A DNA stretch of 64,000 nt from Stenotrophomonas maltophilia (GTDB lineage: Bacteria > Pseudomonadota > Gammaproteobacteria > Xanthomonadales > Xanthomonadaceae). The stretch lies in assembly GCF_003205835.1 (NCBI RefSeq), contig NZ_CP029773.1, positions 4,496,501 to 4,560,500 on the forward strand, read 5' to 3'. The notes below the pieces were generated by a model, which saw only the letters and a list, made by a program, of their open reading frames with translations, was not told the origin of the DNA and did no database searches. The position numbers were made by a program, and so were the translations under genes. Positions 33,328 to 42,220 of the stretch are shown one piece after another; position 1 is the stretch's first letter, and every line of letters starts with the position of its first letter.

Positions 33328-36303
33328 TTACTTGAACCGGTAGCCGATGGTCACACTGTAACCACGACCGAAGATCGTTGCGTAGTCACTGGAGTCACCC
33401 AGGAAGCTGTTCGGATCGTAGAACGGCAGGCGGTTGAACAGGTTCTTGACCGTGAAGCTCAGGTTCCACGCATCATCCGGGCGCCAGGTGACGCTCATGT
33501 TGGCGGTCCACCACGATGGTGCACCGTCGCACTTGCTCTTCTGCAGGGCCAGGTAGCCGCCGGTGCAGGTTTCCTTGTTGTTGCTCTTTTCGTCGACCTG
33601 GTCGGTAGCCCACTTGGTGCCGCCCACATAGTTGACGAACATGCTGGTGGTGACCTGCTTGTAGGTCCAGTCGGCGTTGAGCGTGGCACGCAGGCGCGGG
33701 TTGTTGTAGTAGCCCACCACGTCGCCGTAGTACCAGCCGCTCGCTTCGTCCATGTAGAAGCGGTTTCGGTTGGCGATGGTGGCAGCAAGACCGATGTTCA
33801 GGTTGCCCCAGTCACCCAGCGAGAAGCGGCTGCGCGCGTCGATGTCGAAGCCGTCGATCAGCGTCTTGCCACGGTTCTTGTACTGGCCCACCACGCTGGC
33901 CACGTTGCCGGCGGAATAGCCCGGCAGTGCCGACGGGCAGTTCACACCGCTGGCCGGATCGGCACACATCGCCGCCAGCTGCGCCAGGTTGGCCCGGTCG
34001 CTGTCGGTGATCGGCGAACGCGACGAGGAGATGATGTCTTCCATGCGGCGGTAGTCCGGCGCGACGATTTCATTGTCGCGGTAGATGAACCAGTAGTCGG
34101 CCGACACCGACAGCCAGGTTGCCGGCTCGTAGACGAAGCCGAGGGTGGCGATCTTCGCCTTCTCCGGCTTCAGGTCCTTGTTCGGCTGGGTCATGCGTGC
34201 CACGGTGCGACTGCAATCGACGTTCAGCATGGTCTTGCCCAGATCGACATCGCCCGGCCGCTGCGACTTCAGCAGCAGGTTGGCGATGGCGTTGGTCTCG
34301 TTGCAGCGCAGCTCGTCACGGTAGCCGCCGAGCTGCGCGAACACGCCGCCGTTGCCGGATTCGGCCAGGCTCGGTGCACGGAAACCGGTCGAGTAGGTAC
34401 CGCGCAGCATCAGCTGATCGAACGCCTGGTACTTGAAGCCGATCTTCGGCGCGACGTTGGCGCTGAAGTTCGGGTACTTGTCCACGCGTACCGCCGCGTC
34501 CAGTTCCAGCTTGTCGGTGATCGGCGCCACGGTCTCGGCGAACAGCGCGTAGGTGTTGCGCTTGCCGTCGAACCAGGAGCCGCCCTGCTGGGTGATCAGG
34601 CCGTTGGCCGCATCGGCGTTGCCCGGGGTATAGAAGGTTTCGCGGCTGGCATTGAAGCCGAACGCGGCACGCATCTCACCAGCCGGCAGCTGGAACAACG
34701 GGCCTTCGATCTTGCCGTCCAGGGTGTGCAGGCGGGTCCACGACTGGATGTCGAAGGTCGGGAACGCTTCACGGATCAGTGCGGCGTTGGCTTCGCTGAT
34801 CTCGCCGAACTTGTACGCCGGGTGGTCTGAGATGATCACGCGGCCGGTGCCCGGATCGATCGTGTACGGACCGAAGGCCTTCTCGAAGCCCTTGGTGTTG
34901 ACGTTGATCGTCTGATAGGTGGTGGAGTGGGTACCCGCACTGGCGAACGCGGTCTCCCAGTTCCAGTCACCCCTGCTGCCGCGTGCACCGGCCAGCACGC
35001 GGTAGCTCTTGTCGGTGTTGCGCTGGCCGAAGTAGTTGGCGCCGGCATCCTGCAGCAGGTAGTTCAGGCCGACCACACCGCCCATCATCGCCTTCATCTG
35101 CGGGCTGGCGTGGTTGTACTCGTTGTTCGGGCCCAGGAACGGGTACAGGAACTGGTTGACGTTGTTGCCGGTGTTGCGCGAGAACCAGCTGGTCGGGTTG
35201 CCGGTGGTGGTGCCGTAGGTGCGCGGCGTGCCGCCATTGGCGCGCAGGTCGATGTCGGTGTAGGTCGCCTCGGCGAAGATCTCGGTGCTGTCACCCACCA
35301 GGAAGGTGCCGTTGAGGTAGGCGGTGTTGCGCTCGGACTTGGCGCCGGCATCGATCTCGTTGTTCATCCAGGTTTCCCAGACGCAACGCGGACCGGCCGC
35401 TTCACTGGTCAGCACGTTCTTGCAGCCCGGCGCAGCTTCCTGCACGCGGCGGCCGGTGACCGGATCGAAGGCGAAGTAGGTGCCCGGGTTGAACTCGCCC
35501 GGCTTGCTACCCACGCCCAGGCGCAGGTCGTTGAGGTAGTTCGGCTTGTTGACGTAGTACTGGTCGGGCCGCTTGTCGTAGAAATCGCTCAGCGGGATCG
35601 CGTCGCGGCGGTACATGTTCACCGCGCCGTAGATGTTGAAACGGTTCTCGGCCAGGTCGCCGAAGCCGGCGGTGATGCTGGCCTGGCGCTCGCCGTAGGA
35701 GTCGATGCGCGAGGAGGTGTCGTTGGTGAAGCTGATCTCGGCGCCCTGGAAGTTGCGCTTGGTGATCACGTTGATCACGCCGGCCACCGCGTCGGTGCCA
35801 TACACCGCCGAAGCGCCATCGGTCAGCACTTCCATGCGCTCGATGGCCGCGGCCGGGATCGCATCGATGTTGACGAACTGGGTCTGGAAGCCGGCCGGTG
35901 CACCGTAGTACGACAGGCGACGACCGTTCAGCAGCACCAGCGTGCCCTGGGCACCGAGGCCACGCAGGTTGGCCTGCGAGGCACCATCGGAGCCGGTGAA
36001 CAGCGAACGCGCGTCCTGCTGTGCCGGGCGTGCGGCCGGCAGGTTGTCGAGCACCTGCAGCAGCGTGCGCGCACCCATGTTCTGGATGTCCTGCTTGCTG
36101 ATCACCTGCACCGGCGACGCGGTTTCAACGTCGGTGCGGCGGATGTTGGAGCCGGTGACCTCGATGCGGGCCAGGTCGGTGGCCTTGTCCTTGCTCTCCT
36201 GGGCGAAGGCAGGAACGGCGACCGACAGCAGCACGCCGGCGATGGCCAGCGACAGCGGAGCGATCGAACGACAGGGGGGGCGGTGGTGGCGTGCGGGCAA
36301 CAT
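33328..36303 (-). CDS. TonB-dependent receptor of the GalNAc locus
   Basis: 991 residues with a signal peptide ending AVPAFAQE. CAGGAGAG precedes the ATG at 36303. The plug carries DLARIEVTGSNIRRTDVETASPVQVISKQDIQNMG, LLNGRRLSYYG and IERMEVLTDGASAVYGTDAVAGVINVITKR; the barrel ends in a terminal aromatic-like strand (GYSVTIGYRFK). It is of the long Xanthomonas carbohydrate type. Placed between GH31 and GH109 on one strand, it probably imports GalNAc-containing glycans. Gaps of 133 and 65 bases to its neighbours suggest one transcript. Confidence 0.9.
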   Translation of the reverse strand: MLPARHHRPPCRSIAPLSLAIAGVLLSVAVPAFAQESKDKATDLARIEVTGSNIRRTDVETASPVQVISKQDIQNMGARTLLQVLDNLPAARPAQQDARSLFTGSDGASQANLRGLGAQGTLVLLNGRRLSYYGAPAGFQTQFVNIDAIPAAAIERMEVLTDGASAVYGTDAVAGVINVITKRNFQGAEISFTNDTSSRIDSYGERQASITAGFGDLAENRFNIYGAVNMYRRDAIPLSDFYDKRPDQYYVNKPNYLNDLRLGVGSKPGEFNPGTYFAFDPVTGRRVQEAAPGCKNVLTSEAAGPRCVWETWMNNEIDAGAKSERNTAYLNGTFLVGDSTEIFAEATYTDIDLRANGGTPRTYGTTTGNPTSWFSRNTGNNVNQFLYPFLGPNNEYNHASPQMKAMMGGVVGLNYLLQDAGANYFGQRNTDKSYRVLAGARGSRGDWNWETAFASAGTHSTTYQTINVNTKGFEKAFGPYTIDPGTGRVIISDHPAYKFGEISEANAALIREAFPTFDIQSWTRLHTLDGKIEGPLFQLPAGEMRAAFGFNASRETFYTPGNADAANGLITQQGGSWFDGKRNTYALFAETVAPITDKLELDAAVRVDKYPNFSANVAPKIGFKYQAFDQLMLRGTYSTGFRAPSLAESGNGGVFAQLGGYRDELRCNETNAIANLLLKSQRPGDVDLGKTMLNVDCSRTVARMTQPNKDLKPEKAKIATLGFVYEPATWLSVSADYWFIYRDNEIVAPDYRRMEDIISSSRSPITDSDRANLAQLAAMCADPASGVNCPSALPGYSAGNVASVVGQYKNRGKTLIDGFDIDARSRFSLGDWGNLNIGLAATIANRNRFYMDEASGWYYGDVVGYYNNPRLRATLNADWTYKQVTTSMFVNYVGGTKWATDQVDEKSNNKETCTGGYLALQKSKCDGAPSWWTANMSVTWRPDDAWNLSFTVKNLFNRLPFYDPNSFLGDSSDYATIFGRGYSVTIGYRFK

Positions 36304-36436
36304 CGGGGTTCTCTCCTGGCAGGGGTGCGGCGCAAAAAGTGAGCGCGTGGGCGTTCGGCGGGCAAAACGCTCCCGGGCCACGACCATGAGGGCCGTAGTC
36401 GGAATGGGCGGGGGGAGGAGCGGTGTTACGAGGGAG

Positions 36437-39400
36437 TCATGGGGCGACGATGCTGGCGGAGTCGCCCTCCTGGCCGATCAGCACGGCGTTGGCCCAGTTG
36501 GCACAGACCTGGGCGGGTTGGCTGCCCTGCGCACCCAGCGTGCGCAGGCTCAGGGTGGAAAGGCCTCGGATGTCCAGCTCCGGCTTGACCACGCCGGGCG
36601 CCTTCACCAGGCCGCTGTCGTACAGCAGGCGGTTGTCACCCCAGACCTGGAACTGCAGGCCACCGGCGCTGCGGCAGGCGTCATCGATGCCGAGGTCGGC
36701 ACGCAGCAGGTGCCAGCCGCCCTGCAGGCGCAGGTCGATGCGGCTGTTGGCGCCGACACCCAGGCCACGGCGGAACTGCAGGCCGTTCATGCGCATGCCG
36801 GCGTCGCCATGGAAGGACTGGTCGGTGCGCAGCTGGCTGGCCAGCGCGGCCGGCACCGGCAGCTCGGAGAGATAGCGCTGCCGGGCCGGTCGCTCCGGTT
36901 CCTGGTGTTCGAGAATGTGGAAGGTGGACAGTGCGATCGGGCCGACATCGCGCGGCTGCAATGCATCGAACGCGCGGGCGCTGCCCTGTGCGGCAGTGAC
37001 CATCGGGTCGGCGCTGCTGGCGCCGTCGCCTTCGGGGTTCTGCACGCTCAGCACGCGGAAGCGCAGCAGGCGGCCGGCGTGGGCCGGGAAGTCGATGCGC
37101 TGCACGCCTTCCTTCAGCTGCAGGCGACCGCGGACGATCGGCTCGCCCCACTCGCCATTGCTGTCACCCAGGTACACCTCGTAGTCGCGTACCTGGCCGT
37201 GCTTCCAGTTCTTGTCGTTGCGCGGCGCGATGTCGATGCCGTCGATCATCTTCCGCTCGCCGAAGCCGATCACCCACTCGTGCGCACCGGTGCGCACGGC
37301 CTGGTTGCGCACGCTGCGGAACCAGGTGCCCGGATCATCATCGAAGGCATTTTCCAGCGCATGGCCGGGTTCTTCGGCCGGGCGGTTGACCACCAGCAGG
37401 CTGTCGGCCGGCAGTTCGCGGCCCAGCACCGGCGCGGCCGGATAGGCATCGTCGGCGGCTGCGGCAGCGACGGCGAAGTCCAGCTGCAGCTGCAGCGGCT
37501 GGCGGATGTCTTGTGTAGCGGTGCGCACATGCAGCGTGCCGCGGCGCTCCTGGGCATCGAAGTACCAACCTTCGTTGGCGCTGTTGAAGGCGGCGGCATC
37601 GGCCAGCGCCGGCAGCGCGCGACCACCGGCCTGCACCGCGCGCGGCGCCTGGCGGCTGAGCACACGCAGGCCATAGCGACGCTGCGCCAGCTGGCCGTTG
37701 TATTGGCCCTGCACGGCATCAATCTGCACCTGCACCGGGCCACTGCCCTGCGCCGGCGCCTGCACGCGGATCTGCTGCGTGCTCGATTCGCCCTGCTGGT
37801 AGCGGCGGGTGTTGCCGTCGTCTTCGTACAGCGTGTACTGCGAATCGCCCTGCGGGTACAGGTCGAACGTCACTTCATCGAGAGGCTTCTCGCCATCGAA
37901 CAGCATCGACGGGTACATCGGCAGGATCGCGCCGGCACGCACGAACACCGGCAGCGTGGCCAGGTCCACCTGGCGGTCGAGCTGGCGCCCATCGGCGGCG
38001 GCCTGCACGCGGCGGCCATCCCAGTAGTCGATCCAGCCGCCGGCCGGCAGATGGATGTCGCGGCGCCAGCCACGGCTGGCCGCCTGGCTGCGGTACACCG
38101 GCGCCACCAGCAGGTCGCGGCCGAGCAGGAACTGGTACTTGTAGGTTTCATCCTGCGCATGCGGATCGCGCGGGTTGTCCCACATCAGGCCCCGCACCGG
38201 CGGCGCGCCGGTCTGCGCGGCCTCGTGCACCAGCCCGTACATGTACGGGGTCAGGCGCATCTTCAACTTCAGGTAATCGCGGTTGATGCTGCGGTAGGGC
38301 TCGTCGTACCACCACGGGTGCTTGCGCGCGTTCGACGACCAGCCGCTCATGCCCATCAGCACCGGGGTGAACGCCTTCCACTGCAGGTCGCGGGTGAATG
38401 TCTCGGCGCTGCCGCCGAAGATCGCATCGACGTCGCCGCTGGCGTAGGCCATGCCGGACAGGCCCGAACCGACCAGGGTCGGTACGTGCCAGCGGATGTA
38501 ATCCCAGCTGCTGCTCTGGTCGCCGGTCCATGCCACCGCATAGCGCTGGATGCCGGCCCAGCCCATCACCGTCCACAGGAACGGGCGCGAATCGGAATTG
38601 TCGAGGATGCCGTTGAAGGCCTGGCGGTTGGCGTCCATCGCGAACTGGTAGCCCTTGCCGGTCCAGGCCACGTCCAGCTTCTGCACGCGGCTGCCGGCCT
38701 TGCCCACTTCCCAGGCGATCTTGTCGACGCCGTTCTCGGTCCACAGGCCGGTGCGGAAGCCGTACTTGGCCAGGCCCTTCACCGTTTCCGGCAACTGCTT
38801 GTAGCCGCAGCCGTAACCGTCATTGGGCAGGATCCAGCCTCCGGGCATGTCGTTGGCGCGGTACTGCCTGGCCACGCTGTCGATCACATCCGGGGTGGTG
38901 CCGGTCGGGCCGTCGCTCCAGCCTTCGGGTACGGTGCCGGGCTTCTTGCTGTTGTCGCCGTCGTTGTAGCAATCGGCATCGCCGTAGGACAGCGCCCAGC
39001 GCGCGACCATGTTGGGGCGGCCGGTCAGCTGGGTGTAGCGCTCGATCAGTTTCGGCAGGTCGGCGCCGACGAAGTAGTACGCATCGAAGCGGTCTTCGCG
39101 GTGCAGCAGCGTGGCCTGGTCGGCCTCGCGCAGATCGTAGCTGCCGTCGCTCCAGGTATTGCGCAGCATGCCCCAACCGCGGCTGCTCAGCAGCATCGGC
39201 GCCGGGCTTGGGCGGTCGCCTTCTTCCCAGCCGCCGGAGTAGGACACTTCCAGCTCGCGGCCCTTGAACTGGTAACGGCCGTTCTGCTGGCCGCCACCGA
39301 AGTAGCCTTCATCGGCCTGCGAGGACAGCACCTGGACGCTCTGCGTGGCATCCAGGTCCAGCGGCTGCAGTTCCTGCCACAGCGCGGTGGGCTGGCCGTT

Positions 39401-39796
39401 GTCCAGCCGTTCCAGGCGCATGCGCAGCGGCTGCCGCTGTACATGCAGCACCAGTGACTCGGTGCGCACGCGGATTTCCTGTGCGTCTTCTTCCAGCTGC
39501 GCCTGCACGTTCGCCTTGGGCTGCGGCAGCACGATCGGCGCGGCCTTGTCGCCTGCACCGGTGAGCGTGCCGTTGCGACCGGCCTGCACGCGGATGATGT
39601 CGGTGGCCGGCAGTTCGATGCGGATGCGCGCGCCCTTGTCGGTCTGCAGGTCCCAGCCCTGCACGCCATCGCGGCTGGCGTTGGCGCTGACCGAACGCAG
39701 GTTGCCGACGGGCTCGGCCCGGGCCGGCATGGACGCCAGCATCAATGCCGGCAACAGGGCCAGCATCAGCGGCGAGCGACGAACGCAGTTTTCCAC
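36437..39796 (-). CDS. Large secreted GH31 glycosidase with discoidin-like and NPCBM domains (probable alpha-N-acetylgalactosaminidase)
   Basis: 1119 residues from a GTG at 39796, chosen because GGGAG lies 5 bases before it and the next residues are a signal peptide (LMLALLPALMLASMPARAEP). The GH31 core has a nucleophile candidate Asp near 326 in WILPNDGYGCGYKQL and an acid/base candidate Asp near 426 in AWTGDQSSSWDYIRWH. The LPNDGYGCGY form recalls the GH31 subgroup with alpha-GalNAc activity rather than alpha-glucosidases. C-terminal domains: an F5/8-type discoidin-like region (GHALENAFDDDPGTWFRS onwards) and an NPCBM domain (YLSELPVP to CANWANAVLI). First gene of the leftward arm. Specificity is inferred from motif and context. 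Confidence 0.8.
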   Translation of the reverse strand: MENCVRRSPLMLALLPALMLASMPARAEPVGNLRSVSANASRDGVQGWDLQTDKGARIRIELPATDIIRVQAGRNGTLTGAGDKAAPIVLPQPKANVQAQLEEDAQEIRVRTESLVLHVQRQPLRMRLERLDNGQPTALWQELQPLDLDATQSVQVLSSQADEGYFGGGQQNGRYQFKGRELEVSYSGGWEEGDRPSPAPMLLSSRGWGMLRNTWSDGSYDLREADQATLLHREDRFDAYYFVGADLPKLIERYTQLTGRPNMVARWALSYGDADCYNDGDNSKKPGTVPEGWSDGPTGTTPDVIDSVARQYRANDMPGGWILPNDGYGCGYKQLPETVKGLAKYGFRTGLWTENGVDKIAWEVGKAGSRVQKLDVAWTGKGYQFAMDANRQAFNGILDNSDSRPFLWTVMGWAGIQRYAVAWTGDQSSSWDYIRWHVPTLVGSGLSGMAYASGDVDAIFGGSAETFTRDLQWKAFTPVLMGMSGWSSNARKHPWWYDEPYRSINRDYLKLKMRLTPYMYGLVHEAAQTGAPPVRGLMWDNPRDPHAQDETYKYQFLLGRDLLVAPVYRSQAASRGWRRDIHLPAGGWIDYWDGRRVQAAADGRQLDRQVDLATLPVFVRAGAILPMYPSMLFDGEKPLDEVTFDLYPQGDSQYTLYEDDGNTRRYQQGESSTQQIRVQAPAQGSGPVQVQIDAVQGQYNGQLAQRRYGLRVLSRQAPRAVQAGGRALPALADAAAFNSANEGWYFDAQERRGTLHVRTATQDIRQPLQLQLDFAVAAAAADDAYPAAPVLGRELPADSLLVVNRPAEEPGHALENAFDDDPGTWFRSVRNQAVRTGAHEWVIGFGERKMIDGIDIAPRNDKNWKHGQVRDYEVYLGDSNGEWGEPIVRGRLQLKEGVQRIDFPAHAGRLLRFRVLSVQNPEGDGASSADPMVTAAQGSARAFDALQPRDVGPIALSTFHILEHQEPERPARQRYLSELPVPAALASQLRTDQSFHGDAGMRMNGLQFRRGLGVGANSRIDLRLQGGWHLLRADLGIDDACRSAGGLQFQVWGDNRLLYDSGLVKAPGVVKPELDIRGLSTLSLRTLGAQGSQPAQVCANWANAVLIGQEGDSASIVAP

Positions 39797-40118
39797 GCGG
39801 ACTCCCAACCCGTTCACCGGGCGTTTCGAAAGCGATTGGGCCGACTCTAGGGCAGCGATTCGAAAGATGTCAACAAATTGAAAGGAAAAAGGAAGATATA
39901 TTCTATTGAAACGAAAGTTGCTGCGCCGCAATACTTTGTGTAAGCGCTTGCAGGCGCCTGTTAAGCATTGTGCGATACGGCATCCGGCCCGTTCTTTCGT
40001 TTTCCCGAGCACACCCAGGCGGGAAAAGTCACCATGCCATTTTCTTTCTTTTTACTTTCGCTATTTGACATTTCGAAAGAAAACACAGATGGTGCGCTGG
40101 CCCAACTGGAACCTCCGA
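39797..40118. promoter_or_regulatory. Divergent control region of the GalNAc locus with eight CTTTC/GAAAG boxes
   Basis: A 322-bp, unusually A/T-rich gap between GH31 and agaS. GAAAG occurs at 39828, 39862, 39880, 39913 and 40075; CTTTC occurs at 39994, 40044 and 40055. CTTTC in multiple copies is the reported core of AgaR operators in Proteobacteria, and an AgaR homologue is encoded in this locus. The stretch TTGAAAGG...TATATTCTATT near 39878-39907 is the best promoter candidate. Two clusters (39.83-39.92 and 39.99-40.08 kb) could serve the two arms. Confidence 0.75.
39939..39952. promoter_or_regulatory. LacI-family-like palindromic site
   Basis: TGTAAGCGCTTGCA closely matches the LacI/GalR-type palindrome with a central CG (one mismatch in symmetry). 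It lies between the two CTTTC clusters. No LacI-family gene is in the window, so if real it is recognised by a regulator encoded elsewhere. Confidence 0.5.
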
Positions 40119-41273
40119 ATGGACGTCACCCTGCTTTCCGATGTGTCCGCCTGGCAGCGCCTTGGCGGAGCCGATACCGCTACCGAAATCGCCCAGCAGC
40201 CTGCGCTGTGGGACGCCCTCGCACAGGACCTGTCGCGTGCCCGCGACCGCCTGCAGGCCTTCCTCGGCGACAGCCTCAACGATCCCAACCAGCGCGTGCT
40301 GTTCACCGGCGCCGGCAGCTCCGGCTTCATCGCCGAAATGGTGGCCGATGCAATCAACGCGCAATGGCCGGCCGATGTGCGCGTGGTGCACACCACCAGC
40401 CTGCTGACCCACCCGGCGCTGTACCTGCAGCGCGACCGTCCGACCCTGCTGGTCTCGTTCGGCCGCAGCGGCTCCAGCCCGGAAAGCGTGGCGGCGGTGG
40501 ACCGCGTGCGCAGCGACGTGGATGACGCGCGCTTCCTCGACATCACCTGCAATGCCGATGGCGAACTGGCCCGTCGTGGCGCCGGCCGTGCCGACACCTG
40601 CACCCTGCTGATGCCGTCGGCCAGCTGCGACCGTGCCTTCGCCATGACCAGCAGCCTGACCTGCATGCTGCTGGCCGCACTGACCGTGTTCGATCGTTCG
40701 CCGTGGGATGCGCGTGTGGCGCGCCTGAAGCAGATCGCCACGCTGGCCCGCGAAGGCCAGGCGCAATGGGATGCACCGGTGGCGGCGCTGGCACAGCGCC
40801 CGTTCAACCGCATCATCTACCTCGGCAGCGGCCCGCTGGAAGCGCTGGCACGCGAGTGCGCGCTGAAGGTGCTGGAACTGACCGCCGGCCGCGTGCTGGC
40901 GCTGGCCAACACCCCGCTGGGCTTCCGCCATGGCCCGAAATCGACGCTGGACGGCAACACCCTGGTGGTGGTGCTGCGCAGCGTGCAGCCACTGGCGCGC
41001 CGCTACGAACAGGACCTGCTGGAAGAACTGCGCCGCGATGGCGTGGCCGGCCAGGTGCTGGCGATCGGCCCGCATTCGGACATCGGTGCGGACGACGAGT
41101 ACACCCTCACCGTACCGGCACTGGATGATCCGTGGCTGGCACCGGTGTGGCTGGGCTTCGCGCAGCTGTTCGCGCTGCAGCGCTCGGCTGCGCTGGGCCT
41201 GACTCCGGACAATCCGTTCCCGGATGGCACCGTCAACCGCGTGGTCAAGGGCGTCACCATCCACCATGGCTGA
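40119..41273 (+). CDS. agaS: Galactosamine-6-phosphate deaminase/isomerase (SIS domain)
   Basis: 384 residues, the same length as E. coli AgaS, when started at the ATG at 40119 (MDVTLLSDVSAW). A start 30 bases upstream (40089) is possible. Two SIS domains are visible: VLFTGAGSSGFIAEMVADAI with LLVSFGRSGSSPESVAAVD, and IIYLGSGPLEALARECALKVLELTAGR with ANTPLGFRHGPKS. AgaS converts galactosamine-6-phosphate to tagatose-6-phosphate and ammonia. It is the first gene of the rightward arm, directly behind the CTTTC-rich region, and its stop overlaps agaK by 8 bases. Confidence 0.9.
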   Translation: MDVTLLSDVSAWQRLGGADTATEIAQQPALWDALAQDLSRARDRLQAFLGDSLNDPNQRVLFTGAGSSGFIAEMVADAINAQWPADVRVVHTTSLLTHPALYLQRDRPTLLVSFGRSGSSPESVAAVDRVRSDVDDARFLDITCNADGELARRGAGRADTCTLLMPSASCDRAFAMTSSLTCMLLAALTVFDRSPWDARVARLKQIATLAREGQAQWDAPVAALAQRPFNRIIYLGSGPLEALARECALKVLELTAGRVLALANTPLGFRHGPKSTLDGNTLVVVLRSVQPLARRYEQDLLEELRRDGVAGQVLAIGPHSDIGADDEYTLTVPALDDPWLAPVWLGFAQLFALQRSAALGLTPDNPFPDGTVNRVVKGVTIHHG

Positions 41274-42204
41274 GCTGATCGCCCACGCCTGCTACGGCAT
41301 CGACATCGGCGGCACCAAGATCGAGCTGGTGGCGTGCGATGCGGCGATGCAGGTCACCTGGCGTCGCCGGGTGGCCACGCCGCAGGGCGACTACGACGGT
41401 TTCCTGCAGGCGGTGGTGACCCTGGTCGCCGAGGCCGATGCCGCGCTGGGCCGCAGTGATGCGGCGATCGGCATCGCCCTGCCCGGCGTGCGCGACCGCC
41501 GCAGCGGCCGCCAGCTCAGCGCGAACGTGCCGGCGTTGACCGGCCACAGCGTGGCGGCCGACCTGCAGGCGCGCCTGCAGCGGCCGCTGCATTTCGGTAA
41601 CGACCTGCAGTGTTTTGCCCTGTCGGAAGCACACGGCGGTGCCGCCGACGGCTATCCCAGCATGTTCGGTGCCATCCTCGGCACCGGCGCGGGTGGTGGT
41701 TTCTGCCTGCACGGCCGCCTGCTGTCCGGCTTCAACGGCCTGGCCGGCGAATGGGGCCACTGGAGCGTGCCCGGTCATCTGCTGCAGCGCCACGGCCTGC
41801 CGCTGATCGACTGCGCCTGTGGCCTGCAGGGCTGCGTGGAGCGCTATGTGTCCGGCAGTGGCGTGGCGATGATCGAACGCCATCTCGGTGGCAGCGCCGC
41901 TGACGCCAGCGCGGTGATCGCCCTGGCCGAAGCCGGCGATGCCCGCGCACGCAAGGCGCTGGACATCCATCGCGACCTGCTCGGCCACAGCCTGGCCGCG
42001 CTGGTGCTGGCGCTGGACCCGCACGTGATCGTGCTCGGCGGCGGTCTTTCGCAGTATGCGCCGCTGTACCAGCAGTTGCCTGCGGCCATCGCCGCGCATC
42101 TGTTCAACGGCGTGCAGGTACCGCCTATCGTGCCGCCACGCTTCGGCGATGCCGGTGGCGCACGTGGTGCTGCCCTGCTCGCCTGCCAACCCTCGTTTTC
42201 CTGA
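41266..42204 (+). CDS. agaK: ROK-family kinase, probable GalNAc kinase
   Basis: 312 residues. The ATP site is YGIDIGGTKIELVAC, the ROK zinc motif is CACGLQGCVERYVSG (CxCGxxGCxE), and a GNDLQCFALSEAHGG segment holds the catalytic Asp. ILGTGAGGGFCLHGRLLSG and NGLAGEWGHWSVP are also ROK features. In the Shewanella-type pathway the GalNAc kinase AgaK replaces PTS phosphorylation; the presence here of an MFS permease and no PTS genes fits that. The start overlaps agaS by 8 bases; agaZ begins 16 bases after its stop. Confidence 0.85.
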   Translation: MAELIAHACYGIDIGGTKIELVACDAAMQVTWRRRVATPQGDYDGFLQAVVTLVAEADAALGRSDAAIGIALPGVRDRRSGRQLSANVPALTGHSVAADLQARLQRPLHFGNDLQCFALSEAHGGAADGYPSMFGAILGTGAGGGFCLHGRLLSGFNGLAGEWGHWSVPGHLLQRHGLPLIDCACGLQGCVERYVSGSGVAMIERHLGGSAADASAVIALAEAGDARARKALDIHRDLLGHSLAALVLALDPHVIVLGGGLSQYAPLYQQLPAAIAAHLFNGVQVPPIVPPRFGDAGGARGAALLACQPSFS

Positions 42205-42220
42205 TGTCCGGAGCCTGACC

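Noticed and set aside
35942..39457. 1171-residue plus-strand open frame
   Set aside because: It is antisense to the GH31 gene, with no domain I recognise and Arg/Gln/Ala-rich composition typical of high-GC shadow frames.
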